Part shown: positions 21,770-33,624 of the stretch, piece by piece
Layout of the letters: each line of letters begins with the position of its first letter
How positions within the stretch are numbered: the first letter of the stretch is position 1
Translations under genes and position numbers: made by a program
Assembly (NCBI GenBank): GCA_025331445.1
Contig: JAIWNE010000086.1
Location: 1-64,000, forward strand
DNA from: Blakeslea trispora
Taxonomy: Eukaryota; Mucoromycota; Mucoromycetes; Mucorales; Choanephoraceae
Direction of reading: 5' to 3'
DNA length: 64,000 nucleotides
The notes under the pieces: generated by a model
Told to the model about the DNA's origin: nothing
What the model saw: only the letters and a program-made list of their open reading frames with translations
Database searches by the model: none

Positions 21770-22065
21770 AGTGCTGTTGTTTTTTGTCTCTTTGTTGCTT
21801 TTTTTCCTTTTAATAAATAAATATTTGAATCAATCAAGTTATCATTTCAAAACATAAACCTAATACTTAGCTTGTTCATTTCTAACCACTTGATTTCTTC
21901 TTTTGCTTTGATCGAGTTCTAAATGTTAAATAGACAAAACGTAAATAAAGATAAAATAAAGAAATAATAAAAAAGGTAGACAAAAAATTTAAAGGAATGA
22001 AATGTATTTATTAAAAAACCGCAAGGCAAAAAAATTGGAAGGCATAGAAAGAAAGTCATAAAAAA

Positions 22066-22200
22066 AGGCATAGGTAGACATAGCATAGGAAAAGCATAGG
22101 TAGACATAGCATAGGTAGGCATAGGTAGGTATAGCATAGGGAAAGCATAGGTAGGCATAGGACAAAAAGGCATAAGTGAACATAGGGTAAAAGGGCATAA
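22066..22200. repeat. Minisatellite GCATAGGTAGRCATA between convergent genes
   Basis: Degenerate direct repeats of about 9-16 bp built on GCATAGGTAG and GACATAGCATAGG, running through 22066-22200. It lies between the 3' ends of the passenger gene (21769) and the transposase (22220). The predicted peptide it would encode on the minus strand (repeated PMPTYA) is an artefact of the repeat. Confidence 0.75.
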
Positions 22201-22219
22201 GCAAACATAAACAAAAAAA

Positions 22220-25200
22220 TTAAGCAATGAGCTTTGGTGGCAATGGGATGACTACATGACGATTCGTAAGGTGGTCAAGAACAATTGCTACTTGGTTATG
22301 CAAGTGAACAACAGGTATAATAGAAGCATCTGAGTCATCTTCAAAACCAGCATTCAGTGTTTCCATGCCATACATAGATGGATCTTGATTATTGAAGTAG
22401 TAAAATGCATCGTCTGACTTATTAAACCATTTTACATAGGCGAGCGTATGGGGTCTTGACACTATAACACCATTTCCATCTACTACTTTGACAGCACTTC
22501 TGAAGATACAATGAACCTGGCAATACCTAAGAACTAAGCCGTGGGCACCTGGGTAATATGCCATTGCATATGAACCTCGTTTACGTAATGTAGATGCTTC
22601 AATTAAGTTAAACTTGTTACCAAGAATGTTGATATACTTGTAAGTTAACACTTTGCGTTCAACAGGTAGGCGGCTTGAGTTTGCAATCGCAAGGAACTCG
22701 TCGATGTATCCGTCACCATATACACTGTTGTAATAAGAAATAAGACAACAAAACACTTCTTCATTCAAGGTAGAAATCTTGGACTTGAGAGACAATACGG
22801 TGTTTAGAGGGAGTTGCTCATAACCATATGCACCAATGGTTCCGGTATACAAGTTGTAGAAGTTCGACAGGTCAAAGGGCTTATCGCTAACATCATGCGT
22901 CTCATCCAAGGACTTGTCACCAAGAAAGAAAGCTTCCACCTGCTGTTTGTTCTCCTTAGGGATATAATCCATAAGCTCTCTTACTGAATCTTCGCTGTGT
23001 ACATCCAACAAGAACTTGTTGATGTACGTACGCTCGACGCAGTCTTTTCTATTTGTTCTGATTGTTTTCAAATCTTGATTGTATCGTTCGAAATTAAACA
23101 ACCAGTGTGACGGAGAGGCAAAGTAGTCTAAGATTGTTTCTTTCAAATGAAGAGCGTTATGGAAATTGATTGTAACCAGGAACTTGTCTTGGTAAATCTC
23201 TTCGAACCCAACCAGGAAAGACTTCAACAGATCATGTGCCTTATCGAGTTTCGAGAGGGACAAACAAGGAGAAAGAAGGATTCGCGAAGACTTTACCAAA
23301 AGCATCCAATGTTCGTAAGGCTTCTTTTCAAGACGCTGGGGAAGGAGGTATGGAGACAACACCAACAACCAGGTAGCCCATTCATCTGCCTTAAAGTTTG
23401 AGAAACCATTGCCAATAATTATCTTTCTTGCAATCGATGAAACAGCATGGCTGGGAGGAAGGATGAACTTGCTCTCCAAGATTATTTGCATCTCCTTCAA
23501 GTGTGCGGGTGTAAGCTTGGGCAATGATCTTCTACCAGCTGTGGTGAACACGCCTGTCCATATGCTTGCCATTTTCTTTGTAAGACCAAGAAGCAGATTA
23601 TGCATAAGGTCGCTACCGACATGGCGAATCGGATCGAAGTATGGCAAGTCCAAGAGAACACTCAAACGGGTACCATTCTGTCTTTCTTTTTCTTTACGAG
23701 CACTTTCTGTTCTAGTTTGCAGTCATTCTTGTGCTTGTTGTCTGTGCTCGCTGCATGTTCTTCTCACTTGGCTTTCAATGTCAAAGTTAGTGAAGTCCCG
23801 AGCCTTGTCACCTGCCACAATGGGATCAAACTGTTTCTTACACTTCAGACAGGCATTGATCGAGTTGAACGAAGTAAAACCGGCCACTTTGCGCTGAGCA
23901 GGCAAATCCATCATACATAAAGAAAGCGCCACCTTGACTACTTGCTTTCCTTTTGTCTTGGTCTCCATCTCAACACCATTCATCAACTGTTTTAACTCCT
24001 TGACCAAGGGACGCAAATAGTGGTTCATTTCAAATGTCTTGGGTTTCTTTGGGCCATTGATAAGACAAACTAGAATGACGTTACTCCGAAGGTTTCTTAT
24101 CTCACGTGGCAAGTTTTGAACAGTAAGATAAATGGCGCCAACACTGTAAGAATCCTTATAGGCTTGAAACCAGTCGCAGTTCAATGTGAGCAACAAATTA
24201 AAGTCGCTCTGAAAGACAAATGGCTGATTATCAGTGGGCTTGAGCTTGAACTCGTTCCAGACCTGACCGTCGTAAATGTCAGAAAGCATTCCAGGCAAGA
24301 CTTGACGTTCCTTCCAAAGACTGATTTCGTTAGCGAAGCCGTCACGCATGAAAAACATCTTAAGCGTCTCAACCAAAGAGTTGTACGAGAAAGTTCTAAG
24401 AGGAGCGAGTGTACCGTATTGGTTGCGTTCCAAAAGATCTTGTTGACAAAAAGATGAGCCCAAGAAAATGCCTTTGTCGAAACATGAGACTTTTTGCTGA
24501 ACAATTGATTGCTCTTCTTCGGTACTGTATGGGTGAATGGCATGGCAGGTAACGCAGCTAGCATACTCTTTTACGCTGGAACCAAAAGGGCGAGCTGATT
24601 GACACCAGATGTCAAAGGTTGCGATAGACTTAGGAAAGCGGTATTGTTCATCGGTTAAACAGAGAACCATGTTTTAGAAGAGCATAACTGTCTCACAAGA
24701 AACGTCGTTCAATTGATTCTTGCGCAACAAAACAACCATAGCAAACAAAAGAGAAGCGATTGGTGTAGAAGGCAAGTTGGTGTTGCGAGGATAATCGTAA
24801 GAAGAACCTATAAATAAATCGAGATATTAATTCTACTGATAAATGAAACAAGCGAAGAATATAGACATACCTTTTTGATTAGCACTTTCAACTGGAATAG
24901 ATTCAAAAGTAGTCGTGCCATAAGAGAATTCCAAATCTAATTATATGATATTAACAAAATGTAAGCAATATAAAAGTACTGAATATTACCTTCTTCAAAA
25001 AAAAATCGTCAGTGGTGGAAGTAATATCGGAACCAGTGATTTGAGAAGCACCTGAGGCTATAATGTCAAATACTGTTAATCATAAAGTATAGAAAAGTTA
25101 TCTTAATTTAAGTTACCATTGCTTCTGGATCTCTTGATTGCATCGTTGGTTTGATGGTAGGATTATGCGCGCTTTGTCACATAGGCACATTTCAAAACGG

Positions 25201-25282
25201 GACATGCTTTGCAAACAGTGCATTCACATTTGACTAAATTGTCATCAGTAGACAATTGAGCAGAGTTTTGAGAGTTGAACAT
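22220..25282 (-). pseudogene. CACTA tnp2-type transposase, decayed
   Basis: Main frame 24670 to 22220. The upstream half has LPREIRNLRSNVILVCLINGPKKPK, MNHYLRPLVKEL and MMDLPAQRKVAGF with a CLKCKK knuckle. After a single in-frame TGA (23723-23725) it continues LLDLPYFDPIRHVGSDLMHNLLLG, DEWATWLLVLSPYLL and HLKETILDYF...FNFERYN. These are the conserved blocks of EnSpm/CACTA tnp2 transposases. The TGA lies where relatives often have Trp (TGG). Another in-frame TAA lies just upstream of 24670. An N-terminal exon probably starts at ATG 25282 and encodes a Cys-rich segment (KCECTVCKACPVLKC), with likely introns near 25058-25116 and further on and a probable frameshift. The protein would be about 900-1000 residues, as usual for the family. 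This copy cannot be translated as one chain. Confidence 0.88.
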
Positions 25283-26085
25283 TTTAAAAATAATGAGTAG
25301 GAAAGTAAAAGAAAGAGGTAATAAATGTTCTGTTATTGTATTATTTATCTGTCCTTTTATATAAACAATCTCCATTTGGATTTTTCAAACTACTTGTGTT
25401 ATCTGTTCATCCTGAAAAAGCTTTACTTACTTCAGAAGCCGACAGGGATACTCACAATAACAACTCCGGAAACTGTTCTTATTTTTTCAAACGTATTTAC
25501 ACAAATGAATTGAAAAACTGTTTGTCCTTTATTTTAATCCGGGATGATTCTGTAAATAACCCTTTGGGATCCACTTGTATAAGTAAAATGACAGCCATTG
25601 TTCTTGAATTTGATTTTTTTATTACTAATTTTAAGGGCTTTCTATTTGGCTGTCAAATCTTGTCTTACTGTACAGTGCTTCGGGTCTTAAACCTGGAGAA
25701 AAAAAGCCCATCTATGAGATCTTTCAGAGGGACCAAAAGTGTATGAATTCATATAAAACTGCATAACATTCATTTTTAATACCTTTCTAAACAAAAGTTA
25801 TCATTTACTTTCTTGATTAGCATAAAAATATTTTTTTCTGAAAGGCTTCAAAGTCGAGCGGTTTTTCAAAATTTTGGCTGTGGTTATATGGGGAGGCCAT
25901 AGATTTGAAAGAGGGCTATAGGGGGACATCAGTCTACCCATATAGGACTACAAAACTGGGTTTCAAATAGCGTTATGTGTAACATAAATATAGCCAATAG
26001 AATAGTATTTTCATTTTAGCAGTCTTTAATAAAGTTAATATTGTTCCTAATTTGACAGCCCCTTTTTGTAAAACTTTTTATTGAA

Positions 26086-28215
26086 ATGCCTGCATTAAGT
26101 AACAGAAAGAAAGCTGCTTTAAAGAAGCGCTCTGAACAAGGAGATTTCCAAAAGAATGATTCTTCAACAAATGCCATTGATCAACGTGAAGACTGGGAGA
26201 TGAATCAATTGGATATAGATTCTTTGATTCAGCTTTCTGAAGAAGTAGAAGTATCTACTGACTCACCCAAGACAATTGATGAAGTACTTGGAAAAAAAAC
26301 TGATCAATCTCTCGTATCAGGTCAAAAGAGAAAAGGGATTTATCAAAAGAACTCGGAAGTTACGAAGTGGAGAAGAAGAAAGGAAGCTGAATCCGTTGAT
26401 TCGAAGCAAAAACTGACTAACTTTGGAATCACCGTTACGAAGAATGCCGAAGTAGAACGTCCTGTTGTTCTGAGCCACACAAAGGCGGAACTCATCAGAA
26501 TCAAAGATTCTGTGCAAAGCTTGGATAAGTATATTCTTCCTATCATGAATAAGGCAAAGGAAGGAAGTTCTATGTACAAGTACGAGTATTGCCAGTATCT
26601 TTCTGTAAAGTTGTATTTTACAAAGAGGCTTCAAGGAATGAACAAAGGTGACAGCTCAAGAGGAGCAGCAAACTATTACTGGCCTAACAACAATGAAAAG
26701 TATCGAGCTTCGACCATTATTCAGTGGGCTACCCAGTTCATTGAGGAGGGTAGCATTTCCGAGCATCAGCAAGGCAAGCACATCAAGCGACAGTCTTTTT
26801 TGAGCGACTCTGATGTGAAGCTACTTACATTAGAAAAAATAAGACAGATGAAGCCTGAGTTACGAAGCTTAGGAAGCATCAAAAAAGTGATTGAAGAAGA
26901 GGTCGTTCCTCAGGTTCTTGGTGTTGCTTCTGGCCAAACAGTAAATTTGGATACTGTAGCCAACTATTTGTACGAGTGGGGCTACTCGTACAGAAAGAAT
27001 AAGAAGAGCATTTATTTTGATGGCCATGAATGGGAGGATGTAATTGCCTACCGTAATTCATGGTCATCAAGAATGCTCGGCTATATGAAGAGAGCCGAGT
27101 TTTACGAAGGTGAAGCTCAGGAGATAGTCTTGGAGCCAGAACTGAGCGATGAAGAGAAGAAGGTGGTATTCGTCACACATGATGAAAGCACCTTCTACTC
27201 TAATGATGGCAAGGATGACCTCTGGCTTCTTGAAGGTGAGGATCACATAAGGAAGAAGTCTATGGGCTCTTCCTTGATGGTTTCAGAGTTCCAATGTCCT
27301 TGTCATGGAACTATGAAAATCAAGGGCTGGACGTCCAGAAAGGTGTTCAAAGCTGGCGACAGTCGAGATGGATGGTGGACGTCCAAACACATGGTGGAAC
27401 AATTGGCAACAGATGCAATTCCTTTGTTTGAAGCTTTGCATCCGGATTGCATCGGTGTCTTTCTGTTGGACAACAGTTCCAATCACGCTGCTTTTGCTGA
27501 CGATGCTTTAGTCGCAAAACGCATGACTTTGAATGAAAAGCCATGGCTTGAAGACAGCAAGATCAGTTTTCGTGACACTACTGTCACTCTCAGTAACGGA
27601 GAGGTTTTAAACCAAACCTTCTTCTACGACAAAGTCATGCAAACCATTGATCGAAAAGGCAAAGCAAAGGAAAAGACCGTCCGATATTTCAAAGGCATAA
27701 AAAAGATTTTAGAAGAAAGTGGTCAATGGCTTGGATGTGATTTGAATGGTAAGGCATGGAAGCTCAACTGTGGCGATCCAGTGCCTGGAACAAAGTCTGT
27801 TTGCTGTGCTCGCCATTTTCTTGAAAGTCGATCTGACTTTATTAATCAGAAATCAGCTCTACAAGAAGTTATAGAAGGAAGTGGTCATATCTTTGAGCTG
27901 TATCCTAAATATCACTGTGAGTGTAATTGGATTGAGCTTTATTGGTCGTATGCAAAGCGACAGGCTCGTCTTCATTGTGACTATAGCTTCAAGTCTTTGG
28001 AGGAAAACATTGACACTTATCTTGATAAGGCTGCTAATATAGTTCATATAAGAAAGTACTATCAAAAGTGTATGGACTACATTGAAGCTTATAGCAAGTG
28101 TTCAGACGGTCGCGAGGTTGTCAGCCAGGTCAAGCAATTTGTAACAAAGACATATCTGTCTCATAGAAAATTTACCCTTTCTTCTGCAAATATTTCTCTT
28201 GAAAATGAACAATAA
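26086..28215 (+). CDS. Long DDE transposase, IS630/Tc1-like, intact
   Basis: A single 709-codon frame from ATG 26086 to TAA. The N-terminal ~140 residues are basic and low-complexity. Residues about 220-310 look like a helix-turn-helix region. The catalytic domain has D366 (VFVTHDESTF), D462 (GVFLLDNSSNH) and E617 (CECNWIELYWSYAKR). The second D and E are about 155 residues apart, against about 34 in classic mariner, because of a large insert. Similar long proteins are widespread in fungi, with the conserved block KxHCExNxIExxWxxAK. It would cut and paste at TA. The start is the first ATG, about 390 bp inside the left inverted repeat; no intron is needed. Confidence 0.88.
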   Translation: MPALSNRKKAALKKRSEQGDFQKNDSSTNAIDQREDWEMNQLDIDSLIQLSEEVEVSTDSPKTIDEVLGKKTDQSLVSGQKRKGIYQKNSEVTKWRRRKEAESVDSKQKLTNFGITVTKNAEVERPVVLSHTKAELIRIKDSVQSLDKYILPIMNKAKEGSSMYKYEYCQYLSVKLYFTKRLQGMNKGDSSRGAANYYWPNNNEKYRASTIIQWATQFIEEGSISEHQQGKHIKRQSFLSDSDVKLLTLEKIRQMKPELRSLGSIKKVIEEEVVPQVLGVASGQTVNLDTVANYLYEWGYSYRKNKKSIYFDGHEWEDVIAYRNSWSSRMLGYMKRAEFYEGEAQEIVLEPELSDEEKKVVFVTHDESTFYSNDGKDDLWLLEGEDHIRKKSMGSSLMVSEFQCPCHGTMKIKGWTSRKVFKAGDSRDGWWTSKHMVEQLATDAIPLFEALHPDCIGVFLLDNSSNHAAFADDALVAKRMTLNEKPWLEDSKISFRDTTVTLSNGEVLNQTFFYDKVMQTIDRKGKAKEKTVRYFKGIKKILEESGQWLGCDLNGKAWKLNCGDPVPGTKSVCCARHFLESRSDFINQKSALQEVIEGSGHIFELYPKYHCECNWIELYWSYAKRQARLHCDYSFKSLEENIDTYLDKAANIVHIRKYYQKCMDYIEAYSKCSDGREVVSQVKQFVTKTYLSHRKFTLSSANISLENEQ

Positions 28216-28305
28216 ACTTTGATTTTTTCTTTATTGGTCTCTCGAGTTGCTATAAATAGACTCCCATTTCCATTTTAGTAACTAAAATCATAAATTATTA
28301 AAAGG

Positions 28306-28333
28306 GTCACAGGTTCGATTCCCGTTGAAGTTA
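28306..28333 (+). other. tRNA B-box-like sequence inside the nested transposon
   Basis: GGTTCGATTCC inside a T-arm-like context (AAAGGGTCACAGGTTCGATTCC...). No matching anticodon or acceptor stem is seen upstream, so this is not a tRNA gene. At most it is a pol III B-box remnant. Confidence 0.3.
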
Positions 28334-28401
28334 TTTTTTTCTGATGGTCAAAATTTGAAAGGATTTTTTGGTTTTCCAGGTTTAAGACCCGAAGCACTGT
28401 A

Positions 28402-30240
28402 ATACACGGAGTTGAAGAAAACGTGTTCTCAAGTTTTTTTTTTTCAAATGTTGCGATTGTTCACTTTACCATTTCTACTTCTTGTGAGCAGCACTTGTTG
28501 TGTTATAAGCACTAAGTTATGGATACCTTTTTTTTTATAAATGCATTATAATTTCCACTGTTTGGTTGTATATTATTACATCTTTTTTTAATGAGTTTTT
28601 TTTTGGATGTCAGATTTCGATGTCTTTTCTTAGAAAAATATATCAGGGTCAAACTTGATTACTTCACTCCGATGTTTGAGAAATTTGAAATACTTACAAA
28701 AGAGATGAAAATGAAAAAGGCTGAAAAATGTGTATGATAGGTAATTGCGATTAGCGATTTCTCTCTTTTATCCTTTATGATAACATACGCCATAATAAAT
28801 ATGGAATGGTTTCCCTTTTTTTAAGTGTGTAAAATAATAATTTCTATACAAAAAAAATAGTCAGACTATTTTATTCTCATAAAAAAATACTTTTTCCGCC
28901 TCAAGAAAAAAAAGTCTCTTTCCAAAAAAATATTTTCCACCTCGCTTCCTATTTACTTTTTTTTTATTGAAACGACCTTGACTCCTGACTTATTCATCAC
29001 TAAAAAGAAAGACTGATGAAACTCAACAGACTTTAGTCATTGCAATAAACCAATATAATACAAGCGCGCAATCAACAAGCCGATAAGAGTCTAGAAGTTT
29101 TTTTAAAAAAAAAAGACAACCACAAAGATTCTTTGAATATATATCAGCAAAAAGCTTCGATGCCAGCAAAAAAGTAAGACTATTTTATTTCGGCATCACT
29201 TCTGTGCAATATACAAGTTTTAGTTCTTGTAAGTACAAAGCTAATGAAGTCTACTGTTGAACGCTTTATTGCTCGTCAGGTAAGAGGTAAGTAATACTTT
29301 TGGGTTAGAATGTAAACGGTTCTTTGTTGGAATGAACTGCATCACAAACTACGACCTTGGATATTTGGTTAAAGAATTGTATTTAAACAATAAAAAAAGA
29401 CGACATCCTTCCTATCAAGTTATTACTTTATTTTTATTTGCGGTTATGTTATTCTGGGTTGACAGAGTGTGTATATGTATCGAAACGAGTAAAAAGGAAT
29501 GGAATACGATAAAAAGGGCTGTTAGCATAGGATAGCGTGTGTTTTAATTACCTTTGCTTTACTTGATTTATTAAGTATAAAAGGGATTGGCATCTTTGTA
29601 TTTTATCTCAAAAATAGACCTTTGGTACGAGTAGCTTGACGAGATCTAGTATAATGATCAAGATGTGCTAACATATTTTTAAACAAATCTCTTTTATTAA
29701 GCTTTTAGTTTTTAGAAGCGTTTTCTCTCCAAAACTTTTTTCTTTCAATGTCATTTTTTTAGGTGTCTTTTTTATGTATTTTTTTAAGTATCTTTTTTTT
29801 TAACAACTTTTTTTTTTTTAGGAGAGTCTCTTTTTTTTTAGAGTCTCTTTTTTTCAGTGCTTTAAGTTTTTTATTTCCCATTCTTAAAGAATTTTCCCAA
29901 TTATTTTGTGAGTCTCATTCTCAATTTTTAAATATTCCGTTTCCGAAAGTATTTTCCAATTTTTTAAGCAGTGATTTTTCAGGTCTTGATATTTTTGAAG
30001 AAAAAATGACAAGACATTTCAAACTCCTCAGCATTAAGGAAATCAAGTTGCTGTAAAATCTCAAGCAGAGAAAAAATCACTGCCAAAAGAATTCAAACAG
30101 CGAAATTTCTTTAAGCAGTGAAATGATAGAAGAAATGTAAATGGTAATAACTTTATGAATATACATCCAATTTTAATTTTGTAAAAAGTTTTGGAAGGCT
30201 AGAAAATACATCTAAATATCTGCCAAAAAAAAATAGCAAC
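28402..30240. other. Noncoding right arm of the CACTA element
   Basis: T- and A-tract-rich DNA without a supported gene. Around 29740-29860 there are repeated long T runs separated by short spacers. 29970-30240 is alignable with 32900-33190 of the non-autonomous relative (shared tract CCAATTTTAATT and a neighbouring AATCACTGCCAAAA). Confidence 0.5.
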
Positions 30241-30387
30241 TTTTATAGTCGAAATCAAAAGTTGGAAATTTGACAGCAGTGGACGGCCAGTCCAACCCGG
30301 GTGTCCACTGTACAGCGGAACGGCATTTGGTGTAGTGGTCACGTGACTGCATTTGAAAAACATAATAAAATACAAGACGATAAAGAG

Positions 30388-30498
30388 ATGTCAAGGTATA
30401 ATGGTAGTTCAGTCAATGATTTGAAGGCGTTCTTTATATTTGTGTGTGTAGTGTTCGTTGCGTTGTCAATTGGTGTAAAAGTAGTTGACAAAGGATGA
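30388..30498 (+). CDS. Possible 36-residue single-span membrane peptide
   Basis: ATG 30388 to TGA 30496-30498 encodes 36 residues: a short polar N-terminus, a hydrophobic segment of about 17 residues (AFFIFVCVVFVALSIGV) and a KVVDKG end. The size and single span recall tiny eukaryotic membrane subunits, but I match no family. It sits just outside the right end of the CACTA element. A 31-codon frame overlaps its stop (ATGA at 30495). Chance cannot be excluded. Confidence 0.25.
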   Translation: MSRYNGSSVNDLKAFFIFVCVVFVALSIGVKVVDKG

Positions 30499-30840
30499 TA
30501 GGAGGTAACAGGAAGCCTATTCTCACTATTGTGAATAATCCATCGTCATTTACAACAATTGCTCAACTTACAAATCCAGTACAATCAAAGTAATAATAAA
30601 ATACAACAACAACAGAGAATAAAATAAAATGAAAAATAACTAAAAATATATCGATGTTAACAATTGTCTCCGTAAACCATCTTTCTTCAGATAACTACCA
30701 AGTGTTCTTCCCAAAAGAGCAACCAGTTACTAAGACAAGATATTACCAGGGCAGACACCAGAGTAACAGAGATATGTTTTCTTATTCTTTCCTTATTTCA
30801 CTTCTTGTTTCTTCAAAAGATAAACTCTTGGTTTCAACGA

Positions 30841-30841
30841 C

Positions 30842-30883
<42 letters not shown>

Positions 30884-30884
30884 T
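30841..30884. repeat. (ACAG)n microsatellite
   Basis: About ten consecutive ACAG/GACA units after an imperfect start. The surrounding 30500-31419 shows no supported gene. Confidence 0.95.
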
Positions 30885-31419
30885 AGGCAATACTTCCTCT
30901 TCTTCTTCTTTCTCTTCTTGAAAATCCAAAGGAATTAGACTTGAAATTTAAGGTGTTCAAAAAGAAAGTGTGATCTTAAAACTAAGGTCTCTTCCTCTTG
31001 TTCAATTCAATTTTCCCCTTTATTTATATATATATGATATGGTTATTTATACTAATTGTGATGTTTGTGATAAAATATATGGCTTGAGAAAGTATCGTAC
31101 AGATACGAAAAATAAAAGAAAACAAATGAGACAAAACAAATAGACGGAACGTTGACATAGATGGAAACGTATCGAAGACAAATACAAGAAAGAGGTCAAA
31201 TATTTGGAACGATGAAGAACGTATGTGATAAACAAAGCTTGGTCGAGACGAGATATTGATCATATGGTGAAGATAGAGATATAGCCAGATTTCAGATTCA
31301 GCCTTACTTCCAAATTGGGATTGACAGGATTGCTTCATCAAAATAGTAAGAGGTCCTAGGTTCCTCAGGAGAGTACCTTTACTTGTCCTATCATCTATTA
31401 CCCTTCCTTATAGACCACG

Positions 31420-33270
31420 CACTACACCTAATTGGACGTCCATTGCATTAAATTTTTGCAATGGACAAGCTGTATTTGTACAACGCCAAGTTGTCCATTG
31501 TAGTGAAATGGTCGCACAGTCCTATTGCTGCAATGGACGAGTGCAATGGACGAGCAATCCAAATGCGTTTATTGGACAAGCATAATGGATACCTTGTCCA
31601 TTTGAATTAATTTTGTAACAAACATCTTGTCCATTGCATTGGTTGTAGCTTCGCGATTGGTTCATTTCTTAAAATCATTTTGTTCAATTGGTCATTTATG
31701 ATCATTTTACATCAATTCCCTTTGTTTGATTGGATTAAAATTTGACATTTTATTTAGATGTACGTTTATCATTGGATGAAATAGACTTCTTTACACAAAT
31801 ATACTTCTTTACGATTGGACTATATTAGACAGATATACAGGATTAGAGGCTTAAAAAGTGGCTTTTTTTTTATTGAAAAAACTTTTTTCTACTGAAAATA
31901 ATAGCTATATTATGGGGGAAATGCTAGGGAAATCAGGTCAAATAATTAGGGAAAATGGCAGGCATCGATTACAGGGATAGGCAGAATATTTGGCAGGAAA
32001 ATCCCTCAAAAGCCTAGCGGAAATGGCAGGAAAAGATGGCTGGGGAGGCTAGAACACTGGCAAAAGCAAGCTGTAATTTTGCCACCAGTACAGGTAGAAA
32101 CCATATAAACAACTGACGAGAGACAACGATAACGGGGTAGAATCCAAGGGCTATAAACAGACAGAAACAATGGCGGAACAGAGTAAACAAGGAGCCCACA
32201 TACGAGTGCTAAAGTAATAAAGCGATTAATGAAACTGAAAGAAAAACGAAAGTGATGAGTAACTTACATTAAATTAGTAAAGAGTACTATAAGAATAAGA
32301 GCATACAGCCAAATCAAAGCGAAGTCTTCTTTAAAAAGGATCTATAAACAGATTATGAGTTTTTAAATTCTTTAAGTGTTCATTTAACAACTTACAGCTC
32401 AAAAGAAGAGACTGATGCCTGAGACTTATAAGAAAGGCCAGGTAGAGTATCTAAGAGATAATCGTCAGGACAGTTGTTTGACATCATATTATATTTTGAT
32501 TACCTGTAAACCATTTCAACCAAGAAAAAAAGAGAGACAGAGGCAGAGGCAGAGAGACTCAGGTCAAGGGGCTTTTATAACACAAAAAGATTAGTCTATA
32601 AGACAACAACATGTTTGCAAGGCATTACCTCAAGCAGTTAGATACAATACAAATGATTCCACTGAAACCATATGTTAACTAAAGAACTTTCGTTAGCCTT
32701 TACTCAATCAAATCAGTACCAACTTACTTATTATTTTTAAAAAAAAACTAAAAAGAAAAGAAGCTAAAATGTATTTTATTTTTTGGAAATCTTTTTTTTC
32801 TTGAAATCTTTTTTTTTTGAGATCTTTTTTTTTCGGATCTTTTTTTTTAAGATGGATTTTTTATTGAAGTAAAAGAAAATACTTGAATTTCGGACATTTT
32901 TCTTAGAAATTTGATTTTTTATGACACCTCTGATGCAGCACAGACAGAAAAATTTAAAGTCCTCAGCTTAAAAAATAAAAAATTGCAGGGAAAATCTGAC
33001 AGAAAATAAATCACTGCCAAAAATTTCAAAGAAGCGGAATTTTTTAAGCACTAAAGACATGCTCAAAAAGATAAATGGGTATAATTTGATGAAAACGCAA
33101 CCAATTTTAATTCTGAAAGAAGTTTGCAATACCTGAACCAACCCTCAACATTTTCAGCTAAAAACATAGCAAGTTTTATAAGCAAAATCGAAAGTTGTAA
33201 ATTTGGATATATTGGACATCTTGTCCATTGCACTTGTCCATTGTACATTGGACAACCATTAGGTGTAGTG
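31420..33270. mobile_element. Non-autonomous CACTA derivative
   Basis: Left end CACTACACCTAATTGGACG. The right end, read inward, starts CACTACACCTAATGGTTG. ACG flanks both sides (31417-31419 and 33271-33273). 1851 bp and no transposase. Left and right arms align with those of the 19183-30337 element (for example the CTTCTTTACACAAATATAC tract), so it is an internal-deletion type derivative or sister. Its subterminal motif is GTCCATTG instead of GTCCACTG. Tandem T-runs with ATCT spacers lie at about 32775-32855. Confidence 0.92.
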
Positions 33271-33318
33271 ACGTTTTGCAAATATCAACATTTTGTTCAC
33301 CAGCCTCCAACATGTTAG

Positions 33319-33340
33319 AGAAAAGTGCCTAGCTAGCTCA
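33319..33340 (+). repeat. 5' fragment of tRNA-Lys, target duplication of LINE-A
   Basis: The 22 bases are identical to 38091-38112: eight bases upstream of the tRNA plus its first 14 bases, ending TAGCTCA. This is the 3'-side copy of the duplicated target. Confidence 0.9.
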
Positions 33341-33624
33341 GGTAAAAGATTTCTTTTTTATTTACAAAACAATTATATGGGCTACTCAATGGAGCATAAT
33401 GCCAAATTGCATGAACTAATCTAAAAAAAATAGAGGCGAAACAGAAAGAAAAACCCCACAGAAAACGAACAAAAAGGGAAAAAAGACAAGAGGAAAAAGA
33501 TGTAGAAAAGAAAAAAATTACTCGAATAAAGCTTGCAATCAAAGGCATGACCAACGGCTGGGAACTTTGATAATTACTTACCACCGTGGCAGCGCAGTGA
33601 AAAGACAGAGCAGTATTCTTTCAT

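Larger units (their letters stand above)
25673..28399 (+). mobile_element. IS630/Tc1-mariner-like transposon nested in CACTA
   Basis: Perfect 25 bp terminal inverted repeats at 25673-25697 and 28375-28399 (starting CAGTGCTTCGGGTCTTAAAC), flanked by TA on both sides (25671-25672 and 28400-28401). Length 2727 bp. It contains one uninterrupted transposase gene. TA duplication and a DDE transposase place it in the IS630/Tc1/mariner superfamily. The perfect ends and open frame suggest a young copy. Confidence 0.93.
19183..30337. mobile_element. CACTA (EnSpm) transposon with passenger gene and nested element
   Basis: Left end CACTACACCCAAAAGGACG at 19183. The right end at 30337, read inward, starts CACTACACCAAATGCCG. 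GTC flanks both sides (19180-19182 and 30338-30340), the 3 bp duplication typical of CACTA elements. The element spans 11,155 bp, or about 8.4 kb without the nested transposon at 25673-28399. Contents: an intact four-exon passenger gene (plus), a decayed tnp2-type transposase (minus, convergent with it), a minisatellite between the two, and long noncoding subterminal regions with multiple GTCCACTG motifs. Confidence 0.92.

Noticed and set aside
21919..22227. Repeated Pro-Met-Pro-Thr-Tyr-Ala peptide on the minus strand
   Set aside because: Translation of the minisatellite at 22066-22200, not a gene.
23720..23728. Programmed TGA readthrough in the tnp2 transposase
   Set aside because: A second in-frame stop just upstream of 24670 and a likely frameshift near the N-terminus make plain decay the simpler reading.
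28306..28333. tRNA gene
   Set aside because: Only a B-box-like stretch is present; no acceptor stem, anticodon arm or A box at proper distance.
29763..30056. 97-codon Phe-rich frame
   Set aside because: Product of long T tracts in the CACTA right arm.
30495..30590. Bacterial-style ATGA overlap of two small ORFs
   Set aside because: Both frames are very short and the surroundings are eukaryotic; likely chance.
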